DNA from: an uncultured Bacteroidota bacterium
GTDB lineage: Bacteria > Bacteroidota > Bacteroidia > NS11-12g > UBA9320
DNA: 64,000 nucleotides
Direction: 5' to 3'
Assembly (NCBI GenBank): GCA_937124965.1
Contig: CAKZLB010000043.1
Coordinates: 42,368-106,367, forward strand
Shown one piece after another: positions 28,029 to 37,202 of this stretch (the first letter of the stretch is position 1; every line of letters starts with the position of its first letter). A model generated the notes under the pieces. That model was not told the origin of the DNA. It did not search any database and worked only from the letters and a program-made list of their open reading frames with translations. A program made the position numbers and the translations under genes.

Positions 28029-28392
28029 AGATCCCTATCATTCGTAAGGAAGAACTAATTAATTGAGCACGAATAAATTCCTTAGGATAGTTATTTTCTG
28101 TCAACACTGCATATGTTCTTTGACCCAGATAAATCTGATAACCTACTAAAATCATAAAATACCCAATTAATGCTTTTTCGCTAGGGATAAATTCAAGAAA
28201 TAAATTTGCAAAAAAGACAACAATTAATAGCAATATAAATACTGGAGAATTCTTTCTTAAGTCTGAGAACAAATCTACCAAACCTGCCTTTTGTTCTGAG
28301 TCTAATAACTTATTAGCATTTTCAGTAATTCTTCTCGAAACTACCATTATTGCCATCAATACCACAACACCAACGATAAAACCTATTCTCAT
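27997..28392 (-). CDS. Small integral membrane protein
   Basis: 131 residues with about four hydrophobic segments (about 3-20, 51-68, 75-93, 113-130) and a short charged loop (ENANKLLDSEQK). No family was recognised. It starts 2 nt after the AspA/AstE-like gene and ends inside the convergent DUF1801 gene (32-nt tail-to-tail overlap). Because it is the last gene of the GCS2-CBS operon, it may be the membrane component of that pathway; this is inference from position only. Confidence 0.75.
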   Translation of the reverse strand: MRIGFIVGVVVLMAIMVVSRRITENANKLLDSEQKAGLVDLFSDLRKNSPVFILLLIVVFFANLFLEFIPSEKALIGYFMILVGYQIYLGQRTYAVLTENNYPKEFIRAQLISSSLRMIGIFILMGFFLFY

Positions 28393-28394
28393 TT

Positions 28395-29345
28395 CTATGC
28401 GTCTGGTTTAATAATAAAAAATCCATCATCTCCTTGAGGCTGGTAAAGTGGCATGAAAATAAACCCATCATATGGAGACGTAATCACGCCATTTTGATTA
28501 TAAGCAAGCTCCTCCCCTTCATGAATTTTCTGAAAGTTTCCGTATCCAGGATTCATAACAAAAGCTTCGTCGTCTTTAATTTTATACCTACTAATTAGTT
28601 TAAAGTGATTGGTTCTAGTAACCAACTCCTCTTGTAGTATTAAGCGATGCTTTTCCAAAAACTCTTCATCTAGAGTAGGACAAATACCGGTATTACTGAG
28701 GGTTAACCACACAAAACTTTCGTGTTTTAAAGCTGATTTAGGATTTAGATGCTGACCTGCTTCATATGCTAAACCAACATGACCAAGCTCGTTGATATAG
28801 GATAGTAGAGTTCCATCCAAAAAACCCGTCAGTCCGCTAATCACCGGCATCGGAAATGAATTCGTAAATTCACCGCACCTATCATTTTTATTTGTCACAA
28901 TAAACGGAATTGTGGGACTTGATGTCGTGTGCAAATCAATTACAAAAAACTGCCCAGTGGTGCTATCTATTAATGCCTTGATAATCGCATACAGTTCTGT
29001 TAATTCCGCATATTCAGGTAAAGAAACATCCAGTCGATCATAGTGCATATCGTCCAGAACATCTCTACTCCAAATCCTATTCATATCACGAAATAGGTAA
29101 CGTTTGTTTTCTTTTAAAGCCCTAAGGTTTCCAACTAAAGCTACAGCTCTTCCAGAAAACTCAGGATTTATTTCATTCAATTGATAAAACACAGATTTAA
29201 GCGCGTCAATACCCGCAATTTCATTTCCGTGTATACCTCCTAAAAATAGTACCGTGTTTCCGCTATTTTCTCCAACATCTCCAATGAACCTTGTAATCAA
29301 TGGTTCGCTTTTCACAGATGGAACTAAATTCCCCACTTTTTGCAT
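28395..29345 (-). CDS. Succinylglutamate desuccinylase/aspartoacylase family zinc enzyme
   Basis: 316 residues of the M14-like AstE/AspA fold. Zinc ligands are H39 and E42 (GGIHGNEIAG) and H139 (FVIDLHTTSS). RDMNRIW (about 86-92) is the substrate carboxylate-binding arginine motif. Family members hydrolyse N-acyl amino acids or, in RimB-type proteins, act with amidoligases. It lies 7 nt downstream of a GCS2-fold enzyme, a pairing known from RimK-type amidoligase gene clusters, so an amide-cleaving partner role is more likely than arginine catabolism. No other ast genes are nearby. Confidence 0.87.
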   Translation of the reverse strand: MQKVGNLVPSVKSEPLITRFIGDVGENSGNTVLFLGGIHGNEIAGIDALKSVFYQLNEINPEFSGRAVALVGNLRALKENKRYLFRDMNRIWSRDVLDDMHYDRLDVSLPEYAELTELYAIIKALIDSTTGQFFVIDLHTTSSPTIPFIVTNKNDRCGEFTNSFPMPVISGLTGFLDGTLLSYINELGHVGLAYEAGQHLNPKSALKHESFVWLTLSNTGICPTLDEEFLEKHRLILQEELVTRTNHFKLISRYKIKDDEAFVMNPGYGNFQKIHEGEELAYNQNGVITSPYDGFIFMPLYQPQGDDGFFIIKPDA

Positions 29346-29352
29346 TTAATTT

Positions 29353-31248
29353 TTACTCGCTGATTTTATTTGTAATTCTTAATACTTGAATGATATCACT
29401 TTCTGTAACAATACCAAGCAAGCGATTGTTACTGTCAACAACAGGTAATGAATCGACCCTGTTATCAGCCATCAAAACTACAGCTTCTTTCGCACTAGCG
29501 GTAGGTGAAATAGTAGGAAAATCTGTAAGCATTACTTCCTTTGCAGCTGTTGAGTCATCCTCACGTTTATCTGCCAAGTAATGTATCAAACTATGTGCAT
29601 TGATAATGCCTACAAGCTCGTTGTCAGTGCTCTCTACAGGAACGTGTCTAATGTTTTGCCAATTCATTACATTCACGACTAAGTCAATAGAATCATCTTC
29701 ATTAACTGTAAACAAATCTGTTTCCATTATTTCATTTACACGCTTAAACACTTTTTGAGTATTCTGCTCTTTTATAGTAATGTTTTTCCAAGTATGAACC
29801 GGGTTGCCAGATGATTGATTTTCAAGCATTTTTTTCGATAAATTCAAACATGCTTCATTTGGTGTACTGCCTTTTAACAGCTCACTATAGTTGTGCGACA
29901 TCCACTTCGACCCCGTAATCTTTTTCCTTAGTCTGTTTTCTATAACACTCATATATTTTGTGATATCCTGAGGGTTAACCTTCATTTTATCCAAACCGTT
30001 ATAGGCCAATTCTAGTAGCTCTTTTTCCAACAATCGCTTTGCAGGAACAATTTTACCAAACCAATTAAATTGACAATCCAACCCTCTGCGAGCTGCGTTG
30101 TAAAAATTGAAACGCACTTCATCAAATGGCATTTCGTCAGCTACATTTTTGTATTTATCTGGTAAACCTACCATCAACCCTAACCAAAATGCCGAACTAG
30201 CCATTTCGTCAATTACCGTTGGTCCGCTAGGGATATATCGATTTTCTATTCGTAAGTGAGGTTTCCCGTTCCCAACACCATAACACGGTCGATTCCATTT
30301 GTACACTGTTCCATTGTGTAAGTTTAACGCTTGAAGTTTTGGCACTTTTCCTTGTTTTACCATTTCATAAGCATCCTCTTCTATATCCATATGGAAAAGT
30401 GCGCTAAATCTTGAAACATTATCTTTATAAAGGTCTGTAACTGAATTTTTAACCCAAGACTTCCCAAACGAAACCCTTGGTTCTTTGTTTCGAACGTTAT
30501 TAATTGTGTTTCGTGTGTTTACACTTTGCTGAAACAATGCGATTCGTGTTTCACTCCAAAGTCGTTTACCCATCAATAAAGGAGAATTTGCAGCTAATGC
30601 CAATACTGGTCCAGCAATCAATTGTGACCAGTTATATTGCTCAACAAAGTCATCAGGGTCAATTTGCAAGTGAACTTGAAAACTTGTATTGCAAGCCTCA
30701 AATAAAATATTTGGATGCTGTGTTATTAACTCATCCTTTCCAGATAGGTTCAGTTCAAAATCTGCTTTCCTCTCGGCATATATCATGTCATTTAACGCCT
30801 TATATCGAGAGTTAGGCGTCATATGATCAAAATGCAGATGTTCTTGGCCAAGAGTTGGAGCAATGCCGGTTAGCATAATATGAGTTTTTTGCTTTTCTGC
30901 GGCTTTTTTACCTTTAGCTAAAAGCGTTAATAATTGACGCTCCATTTTATTAAAACAATCTGATTCGAAGTCGAACGGATCTAAGTTAATTTCGAGATTG
31001 AAGCGAGCAATTTCAGTGGTAAAATGAGGATCATTAATCTTTTCGAGAAGCTCCATATTATTAAAAGCAGGCTTAAGCTCATGGTCGAGCAAAACTAATT
31101 CTTGTTCTGCTCCTATTCTACTAGTTTTACGCTCAATCATGTTATGCTCGAGCATATAATCTAGTGCGCGAATATCATTTAGCAATCGCTTCGTAAATAT
31201 CCGTTTTTGATTAGAATCTGAAAACTGCGTAATTGCGTGTTCTCCCAT
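29353..31248 (-). CDS. GCS2-fold amidoligase-like enzyme fused to two CBS domains
   Basis: 631 residues. Residues about 20-470 match the glutamate-cysteine ligase family 2 (glutamine-synthetase-like) fold. RIGAEQELVLLD (E48, E50) and FNLEINLDP (E85, N87) look like the Mg-ATP acidic residues, and FQVHLQIDPDDF lies later in the fold. The C-terminus (about 507-628) is a CBS pair: IMETDLFTVNEDDSIDLVV and VMLTDFPTISPTASAKEAV, each ending GI(I/V). CBS pairs usually bind adenine nucleotides, suggesting regulation by energy state. It is the first gene of a three-gene operon with the AspA/AstE-like enzyme and a membrane protein. It is not a plain glutathione-synthesis gene. Confidence 0.85.
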   Translation of the reverse strand: MGEHAITQFSDSNQKRIFTKRLLNDIRALDYMLEHNMIERKTSRIGAEQELVLLDHELKPAFNNMELLEKINDPHFTTEIARFNLEINLDPFDFESDCFNKMERQLLTLLAKGKKAAEKQKTHIMLTGIAPTLGQEHLHFDHMTPNSRYKALNDMIYAERKADFELNLSGKDELITQHPNILFEACNTSFQVHLQIDPDDFVEQYNWSQLIAGPVLALAANSPLLMGKRLWSETRIALFQQSVNTRNTINNVRNKEPRVSFGKSWVKNSVTDLYKDNVSRFSALFHMDIEEDAYEMVKQGKVPKLQALNLHNGTVYKWNRPCYGVGNGKPHLRIENRYIPSGPTVIDEMASSAFWLGLMVGLPDKYKNVADEMPFDEVRFNFYNAARRGLDCQFNWFGKIVPAKRLLEKELLELAYNGLDKMKVNPQDITKYMSVIENRLRKKITGSKWMSHNYSELLKGSTPNEACLNLSKKMLENQSSGNPVHTWKNITIKEQNTQKVFKRVNEIMETDLFTVNEDDSIDLVVNVMNWQNIRHVPVESTDNELVGIINAHSLIHYLADKREDDSTAAKEVMLTDFPTISPTASAKEAVVLMADNRVDSLPVVDSNNRLLGIVTESDIIQVLRITNKISE

Positions 31249-31270
31249 TTAAAAATTAATTAGTTGAAAC

Positions 31271-31298
31271 CAAAGTTAGTAAATTTCATTTATTTCAA
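31271..31298 (-). promoter_or_regulatory. Promoter of the GCS2-CBS operon
   Basis: Minus strand: TTG at 31298-31296 (after AA), 17 nt, TAACTTTG at 31278-31271, a perfect -7 box. It ends 22 nt before the ATG at 31248 and overlaps the end of the upstream BNR gene. Confidence 0.6.
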
Positions 31299-34200
31299 TT
31301 TTATCAAATCCACCTCCTTGTCACGTAACATTTTATTAAAAGTAGAAATCTCATTCTCCTTAATCTGATCAAATTTTGTTAATTCCGCATTTATCTGACG
31401 AATTAATTCATCTTTTACCAACACCGCCTGTTTTGTCGGACCATAGTTTCCCATACGCACAAGAGAGTTCAAATGAGCTAGTTTATTATTCAGTTTTATC
31501 GGAAAATTAATCGGGTCTTGATTACTTCTATTTTTGGTTTGATATAATGTATTGCGAATCTCATCAAGCTGATTGACGATACTATCCGATAACTGTTTTA
31601 GCTCATCGTCTTTATCAAACTGTTGTTCAGAGGTGAAAGTATTTAACTTATTTTGAATAACTACTATTTCTTCCAAAACATCATGAGTTTTGTCTAGCAC
31701 ACTAATAACGTCCTGTAAAAAATCATATTTATCAATGTAGTCCTGCCTTGTGGCCAGAGAATTAGGATCTATATGGACTTGGAAAGGAACTGAATCTATC
31801 TCACCATTTAAATATATTCTGAAATAATATTTTCCCGGCTTAGCCTTTGGCCCAGCAGTAGTAGCCCACCACAATATCATTCCTTTGGGTCTCTTTGCTC
31901 CAGGATGATTCAAGTACCAATGTTTATAGTTAAACCCTATTGTTGGCTTAAACTCAAGTGTATCTTCATTCGTATTTCTGTGACTATAAGTTCTCACTAC
32001 TTTTTGGTTTTCATCCACAATATCAAGGTAAAAAGTATCCTTTTCCGAAATACTGTCTTTAGAGAAAAAGCATACACTGGCGTGCCCTGAATTGTATAAA
32101 TAACCATCCTCCGATGATATGATGTTAAATGGGTTTTGAACCGGTTCTTTGCGTGCAACTCGTATAACATTCAAATTATCAAGTATATAAAATCCTCTAC
32201 CCTGCGTTGCAACTATCAAATCATTATCCTTCATCGCAATATCTGTGATTGGAACTATTGGTAAATTTAGCTGAAACTTTTGCCAAAATTTACCACCGTT
32301 ATGTGAGATAAACATACCTTGTTCGGTCCCCGCATAGAGCAAATTAGGATTAACTAAATCACAACGAACTACTCGAACAAAATAGTCATTTGGTATACCA
32401 TTCGTTAGTAATTCAGCTTTTTTTCCATATTCCGAAACTTTAAATATAAGTGGTCTATTATCTCCGGTTTTGTAGCCTGTTGCAACAACGTAAGCAACAC
32501 CTTTTTCATTTGGATGAGCTTCGATGCTGTTTATGATAGTCCATTCGGGTAAACCCTTAGGTGTAATGTTTGACCAATTCTTCCCTCCATCTCGGGAAAT
32601 GTGAACCAATCCATCGTCAGAACCAACCCACAACACATCTTTTTCTATCGGAGATTCAATTGCCGAAAATATGGTACAGTAATATTCAACACCAGTGTTG
32701 TCTTTTGTAATCGGACCACCACTTGGTTTAAGTTTTGTTGGGTCATTTCTGGTTAAATCTGGGCTAATGATTTCCCAACTACCTCCACCATCATAACTCA
32801 CGTGTAAATGATTTGAAGCAGCGTATAACTTATTTTTTGAATGAGGAGAAAAGAAAACTGGAAAGTTCCACTGAAAGCGATATTTCATTCCCTCGGCACC
32901 ATATCCCATTGGGTTATCTGGCCAAACATTAATTGCTCTAGAATCACTTGTTTTATGGTTGTACATAGTTAGATATCCACCATAACTACCTGCATATACA
33001 ATGTCATTGTTATTGGGGTCAATAGCCATGTGCGCGCTTTCTCCGCCTGCCGTAGGCTCCCACTGTCCAGTAACATGATTAACGCGCATGGTTGAATTGT
33101 CTTGCTGCGCTCCATATATTCTATAGGGCACGTGATTGTCCGTTGTAACACGGTAAAACTGTTCCGTTGGCTGGTTCAGGTATGTTGACCAATTCTGCCC
33201 ACCGTTATAGGAAACTTGCCCCCCGCCATCGTTTGCAGTAATCATTCGATTAGCAACTTGCGGGTCAACCCACAAATCATGATGGTCGACGTGCGGAGTG
33301 TTTATTGCTTCAAACGTTTTCCCTCCATCAGTAGATTTTTGAAAATGTACATTCATTACATAAACCGTTTCAGGATTTTTAGTATCACAATAAACACGCG
33401 AAAAATACCATGCTCGCTGACGAATCTTTCCTTGACCATTCACATATTCCCATGTTTCACCTGCGTCTTTACTGCGATATAAACCACCTTTTGATGCATG
33501 TTCAACCATGGCATACACAAGATTTTTTTGAACTGAAGAAGCAGAAACTGTGATTTTACCAAGTATTCCTTTCGGTAGGCCTTTTTTATCATTCAGAGTG
33601 ACCCAAGTTTTTCCTCCATCCTTACTCTTCCAAAGTCCCGAGCCTTTGCCTCCACTAGAAAAACTGTATGGTGTTCGTTGCACTTGCCAAGACGTTGCAT
33701 ATAGATTTCTACTATTTAGTGGATCATAAATCACCTCATTGAATCCAGCACTGTCAGACTGAAACACTTTTTTACTCCATGATTCTCCGCCGTCATAGGT
33801 TACGTACAAGCCACGTTCGGTAGTAGGTTTGTATAAATTTCCTAAGACAGCAGCAAAAACAACATCATGATTATCTGGGTTGATAGCCAATCGTGTGATG
33901 TGGCGACTATTAGGTAAACCTTTATACTTCCACGTTATTCCAGCATCCATCGATTTCCAAACACCGTTTCCAGACGATACGTTTCCCCGTAAGCTTTCTT
34001 CTCCTTGCCCAACATAAATAACATTGTCGTCTGATGGCGCAATTGCAATACTGCCAATACTTCCACCAAAAAAACCATCACTTATATTTTGCCAGCTACT
34101 TCCACCGTTCGCAGTTTTCCATACACCACCACCAGTTGTTCCCATGTAAAACAAATCGCGGTTTTTTAGATCACCCACTACGGCCGTTGAACGTCCTCCA

Positions 34201-34328
34201 CGGCTTGGGCCCAAACTGCGATAGTGAAGGTTCGTAAAATAACTTGAATCTACCTGAGCGTAAATTGCCGAAGTAGATAAAAGCACTATGGATAATAACG
34301 AATATTTTAGTCTTTTATAAACCTGCAT
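31290..34328 (-). CDS. Large exported BNR/VPS10-like beta-propeller protein
   Basis: 1012 residues. A signal peptide (about 1-24, ending IYAQV) is followed by a 10-bladed-type propeller of sortilin/BNR repeats up to about residue 700. Many Asp-box copies are visible: TANGGSSWQN, SMDAGITWKY, TYDGGESWSK, SKDGGKTWV, SKDAGETWEY, STDGGKTF, SYDGGGSWE, SRDGGKNWS, SHNGGKFWQ. The C-terminal part (about 720-1012) has a beta-sandwich, then Lys/Asp/Glu-rich helices. No T9SS sorting domain is seen. Homologues are common in Bacteroidota, and often called glycosyl hydrolase-like without proof. Its start overlaps the maf stop by 22 nt. Confidence 0.88.
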   Translation of the reverse strand: MQVYKRLKYSLLSIVLLSTSAIYAQVDSSYFTNLHYRSLGPSRGGRSTAVVGDLKNRDLFYMGTTGGGVWKTANGGSSWQNISDGFFGGSIGSIAIAPSDDNVIYVGQGEESLRGNVSSGNGVWKSMDAGITWKYKGLPNSRHITRLAINPDNHDVVFAAVLGNLYKPTTERGLYVTYDGGESWSKKVFQSDSAGFNEVIYDPLNSRNLYATSWQVQRTPYSFSSGGKGSGLWKSKDGGKTWVTLNDKKGLPKGILGKITVSASSVQKNLVYAMVEHASKGGLYRSKDAGETWEYVNGQGKIRQRAWYFSRVYCDTKNPETVYVMNVHFQKSTDGGKTFEAINTPHVDHHDLWVDPQVANRMITANDGGGQVSYNGGQNWSTYLNQPTEQFYRVTTDNHVPYRIYGAQQDNSTMRVNHVTGQWEPTAGGESAHMAIDPNNNDIVYAGSYGGYLTMYNHKTSDSRAINVWPDNPMGYGAEGMKYRFQWNFPVFFSPHSKNKLYAASNHLHVSYDGGGSWEIISPDLTRNDPTKLKPSGGPITKDNTGVEYYCTIFSAIESPIEKDVLWVGSDDGLVHISRDGGKNWSNITPKGLPEWTIINSIEAHPNEKGVAYVVATGYKTGDNRPLIFKVSEYGKKAELLTNGIPNDYFVRVVRCDLVNPNLLYAGTEQGMFISHNGGKFWQKFQLNLPIVPITDIAMKDNDLIVATQGRGFYILDNLNVIRVARKEPVQNPFNIISSEDGYLYNSGHASVCFFSKDSISEKDTFYLDIVDENQKVVRTYSHRNTNEDTLEFKPTIGFNYKHWYLNHPGAKRPKGMILWWATTAGPKAKPGKYYFRIYLNGEIDSVPFQVHIDPNSLATRQDYIDKYDFLQDVISVLDKTHDVLEEIVVIQNKLNTFTSEQQFDKDDELKQLSDSIVNQLDEIRNTLYQTKNRSNQDPINFPIKLNNKLAHLNSLVRMGNYGPTKQAVLVKDELIRQINAELTKFDQIKENEISTFNKMLRDKEVDLIKLK

Positions 34329-34897
34329 AATTCTTCATAAAGTTTTTGTGTTGGCAATCCCATCACATTATAATAACAACCATTAATATTTCGAATTCCA
34401 ACCATACCAATCCACTCTTGTATGCCATAACCACCAGCCTTATCGAAGGGTTTGTAGGTCTGAACATAGTATCGTATTTGTGCTTCGGACAAATCTGCAA
34501 ATTCTACTTCGGTTTCGACATAAAACGAAGTGCATTTTGTTTCTGTTCGTAAACATACTCCCGTATTTACTATGTGGGATTTGCCGGAAAGCTCCATAAT
34601 CATTGACATCGCCTCAGAAATGTCTGCTGGCTTATTTAAGATATTAGAACCATTAATAACCGTAGTATCTGACGTAATCAATACAGAATTAGCTAAATCA
34701 CCAAAAAACGCTTTTGACTTTTTCTCAGCTAAGAATTTTGCCACATCATGGACATTCATAGAAGCACTAAAACTTTCATCAGCATCTATATTGGTCGTGG
34801 TAAACGAAATATCCAAGCCTTCCAAAAGTTGTTTTCTCCTTGGAGATTTAGATCCTAAAATCACTTGTACATTATTCAGGCTTAAATTCATAGTCAT
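34307..34897 (-). CDS. maf: Maf family nucleotide pyrophosphatase
   Basis: 196 residues from ATG at 34897 (an in-frame TTG lies one codon upstream and another ATG two codons in). Family motifs: ILGSKSPRRKQLL (SxSPRR), EKKSKAF, LITSDTTVI with the catalytic aspartate, and DKAGGYGIQEW. Maf-type enzymes hydrolyse dTTP/UTP or modified nucleotides to monophosphates and are linked to septum-formation arrest. It overlaps the large BNR gene by 22 nt, an odd partner for a cytoplasmic house-cleaning enzyme. Confidence 0.93.
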   Translation of the reverse strand: MTMNLSLNNVQVILGSKSPRRKQLLEGLDISFTTTNIDADESFSASMNVHDVAKFLAEKKSKAFFGDLANSVLITSDTTVINGSNILNKPADISEAMSMIMELSGKSHIVNTGVCLRTETKCTSFYVETEVEFADLSEAQIRYYVQTYKPFDKAGGYGIQEWIGMVGIRNINGCYYNVMGLPTQKLYEELCRFIKD

Positions 34898-34951
34898 CAA
34901 AACACGTTATAATAATTTTTTTAAGCAACTAAATTCTAATATTGCAGACGT

Positions 34952-35722
34952 ATGCCATTACAATTAAAAAAACCACTCGTTATATTCGATTTAGAAACAA
35001 CTGGTATCAATGTATCGAAAGACAGAATAATAGATTTATATCTAATCAAGGCGCAACCAGATGGTTCAGAGAATTCTTATTACAAAAGACTCAACCCTGG
35101 AATTCCAATCCCACCAGAAACCTCTGAAATTCACGGGATCTATGATAAAGACGTAGAAGGATGCCCAAGTTTTAGAGACATCGCTGTTGAGTTACATACA
35201 TTTATAGGTGATGCTGATTTTGCTGGATTTAATTCTAATCGATTTGATTTTCCATTATTAGTCGAAGAATTTTACAGAGCTGAAATTGATTTTGAAACTG
35301 AAAAACGAAAGTTTGTAGATGCTCAACGCATCTTTCATGTTAAAGAACCACGAAACTTAGCTGCTGCGTACTCCTTTTATTGTGATGAAACACTAGAAAA
35401 TGCACATTCAGCAGAAGCCGATACTCGGGCTACCTGGGAGATAATAAAGGCTCAAGTTGATAAATATTCTGACCTGACGCCAACGGTTGATGCACTTCAT
35501 TCTTTTAGCGGTCAAAACGATTTGGTGGATTTAGCTGGAAGAATTCGAAGAAATAAAGACGGCGAACCCATTTTTGCATTTGGGAAACATAAAGGAAAAA
35601 CCGTTGAAGATGTTTTCAAAAGAGACGCTTCCTATTTCGAATGGATGATGAAGGGCGACTTTCCAGAAAACACAAAACGTGTAATAACACGGCTTCGATT
35701 GCAACTTAAGAATACACGATAA
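34952..35722 (+). CDS. DEDDh 3'-5' exonuclease with ExoX-like C-terminal domain
   Basis: 256 residues. The N-terminal DnaQ-like exonuclease (1-170) has D13 and E15 (FDLETTG), NSNRFDFPLL and HSAEADTRATWE, completing the DEDDh metal set. The C-terminal 50 residues (FAFGKHKGKTVEDVF...YFEWMMKGDFPENTK) match the small domain found behind ExoX-type nucleases. A role in DNA repair or proofreading is inferred. Its TAA overlaps the hutH ATG by one base, coupling a nuclease with a catabolic enzyme. A 7/8 -7 box, TAATATTG, lies at 34937-34944. Confidence 0.9.
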   Translation: MPLQLKKPLVIFDLETTGINVSKDRIIDLYLIKAQPDGSENSYYKRLNPGIPIPPETSEIHGIYDKDVEGCPSFRDIAVELHTFIGDADFAGFNSNRFDFPLLVEEFYRAEIDFETEKRKFVDAQRIFHVKEPRNLAAAYSFYCDETLENAHSAEADTRATWEIIKAQVDKYSDLTPTVDALHSFSGQNDLVDLAGRIRRNKDGEPIFAFGKHKGKTVEDVFKRDASYFEWMMKGDFPENTKRVITRLRLQLKNTR

Positions 35723-37185
35723 TGAAGATTGGTGAACATACCTCGATACAAGAAGTTTTGAAACTGGTTAATTCTAATCAAACGATAGAGTTATCGGATG
35801 ACGCAAGAAATCGAACAATTAAATGTTTTGAGTATATTCAAGACAAGATTAAAAGAAGTGAAAAACCTATTTATGGCGTAAACACAGGGTTTGGTTCATT
35901 GTGCAACACCATCGTTTCGAACGACGATCTTGAGCAACTTCAAGCTAATTTATTAATGTCTCATGCATGCGGTGCTGGTGAAAAAATTCCGAAAGACATT
36001 GTTAAAATTATGATTGTCTTAAAGGTACTATCGTTAACAAAAGGACATAGTGGCGTTCAACTTGAGACGGTGAATAAACTAATAGAACTATACAATACTG
36101 ACACAATTCCAGTGGTATATGAACAAGGTTCTTTAGGGGCTTCAGGAGATTTGGCGCCTTTAGCACATATGGCTTTACCACTAATTGGTATTGGCTCCGT
36201 TTACCAAAATGACAAAATAGTAGATGCCTCATACCTTTTTGATAATACGTATCATTTAAAAGCGAAAGAAGGTCTTGCTTTGATTAACGGAACTCAATTC
36301 ATGGCGAGTTTTGGCGTAAAGTGTATTACAGAAGGATTGGAAATTGTCTCGTTGGCAAATACGATAGCAGCATTAAGTGCTGATGCTTTCGATGCACGGC
36401 TAGAACCATTCATGGCATGCAGTCATGAGATTAGAAACCAACCAGGACAGCAAAAATGTGCCGCTGAAATTTTCAATGCTCTTGTGGATAGTCCATTACA
36501 GAAGCATGAAAAAACAAACGTTCAGGACCCATATAGCTTCAGATGTTCTCCTCAAGTTCACGGAGCAAGTTATGATGCTTTACGTTTTGCTGAATCTATT
36601 TTTAACAACGAAATAAACGCTGTTACAGATAATCCGAATGTATTCCCTGATGAGGATTTAATACTTTCTGCGGGTAACTTTCATGGACAAACATTGGCAA
36701 TTCAGTTAGATACTGTGGCAATTGCATTAGCAGAAATTGCAAGTATTTCAGAACGACGCATTTATAAATTAATTAGCGGAGAACGTGGACTTCCTGCATT
36801 TCTCATAAACAACCCTGGTTTAAATTCTGGATTTATGATTCCTCAGTACACTGCTGCGGGTATTGTAAGTCAGAACAAACAATTATGTACACCAGCTTCA
36901 GTTGACAGTATCGTAAGTAGCAACGGTCAAGAAGATCACGTAAGTATGGGTGCGAATGCTGCTACAAAATGTTACAAAGTATTGCAAAACACCTTAACCG
37001 TTTTATCAATTGAAGCAATGGCTGCTTGTCAAGCAATTGAGTTTAGACGTCCAAGTAGTACTTCAGAATTATTGGAGGAGTTTTATAAAGAGTTTAGGTC
37101 TTATGTACCGTTTGTTGACAAAGATCAATATTTGCATCCGCTCATGGAAGATGCAAAAAACGCTCTAAAGAAGAAGTTAATATAA
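35722..37185 (+). CDS. hutH: Histidine ammonia-lyase
   Basis: 487 residues. It deaminates histidine to urocanate, the substrate of HutU (3445). The A140-S141-G142 tripeptide in GSLGASGDLAPL forms the autocatalytic MIO electrophile. Other family blocks are VNTGFGSLCNT and LSAGNFHGQTLAI, and the C-terminal FRRPSSTSELL. It is translated directly from the stop of the exonuclease gene (TAATG) and is not with other hut genes. The length is slightly under the usual 500-510. Confidence 0.96.
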   Translation: MKIGEHTSIQEVLKLVNSNQTIELSDDARNRTIKCFEYIQDKIKRSEKPIYGVNTGFGSLCNTIVSNDDLEQLQANLLMSHACGAGEKIPKDIVKIMIVLKVLSLTKGHSGVQLETVNKLIELYNTDTIPVVYEQGSLGASGDLAPLAHMALPLIGIGSVYQNDKIVDASYLFDNTYHLKAKEGLALINGTQFMASFGVKCITEGLEIVSLANTIAALSADAFDARLEPFMACSHEIRNQPGQQKCAAEIFNALVDSPLQKHEKTNVQDPYSFRCSPQVHGASYDALRFAESIFNNEINAVTDNPNVFPDEDLILSAGNFHGQTLAIQLDTVAIALAEIASISERRIYKLISGERGLPAFLINNPGLNSGFMIPQYTAAGIVSQNKQLCTPASVDSIVSSNGQEDHVSMGANAATKCYKVLQNTLTVLSIEAMAACQAIEFRRPSSTSELLEEFYKEFRSYVPFVDKDQYLHPLMEDAKNALKKKLI

Positions 37186-37202
37186 ACGTTAAGTAAGGAC
37201 TA

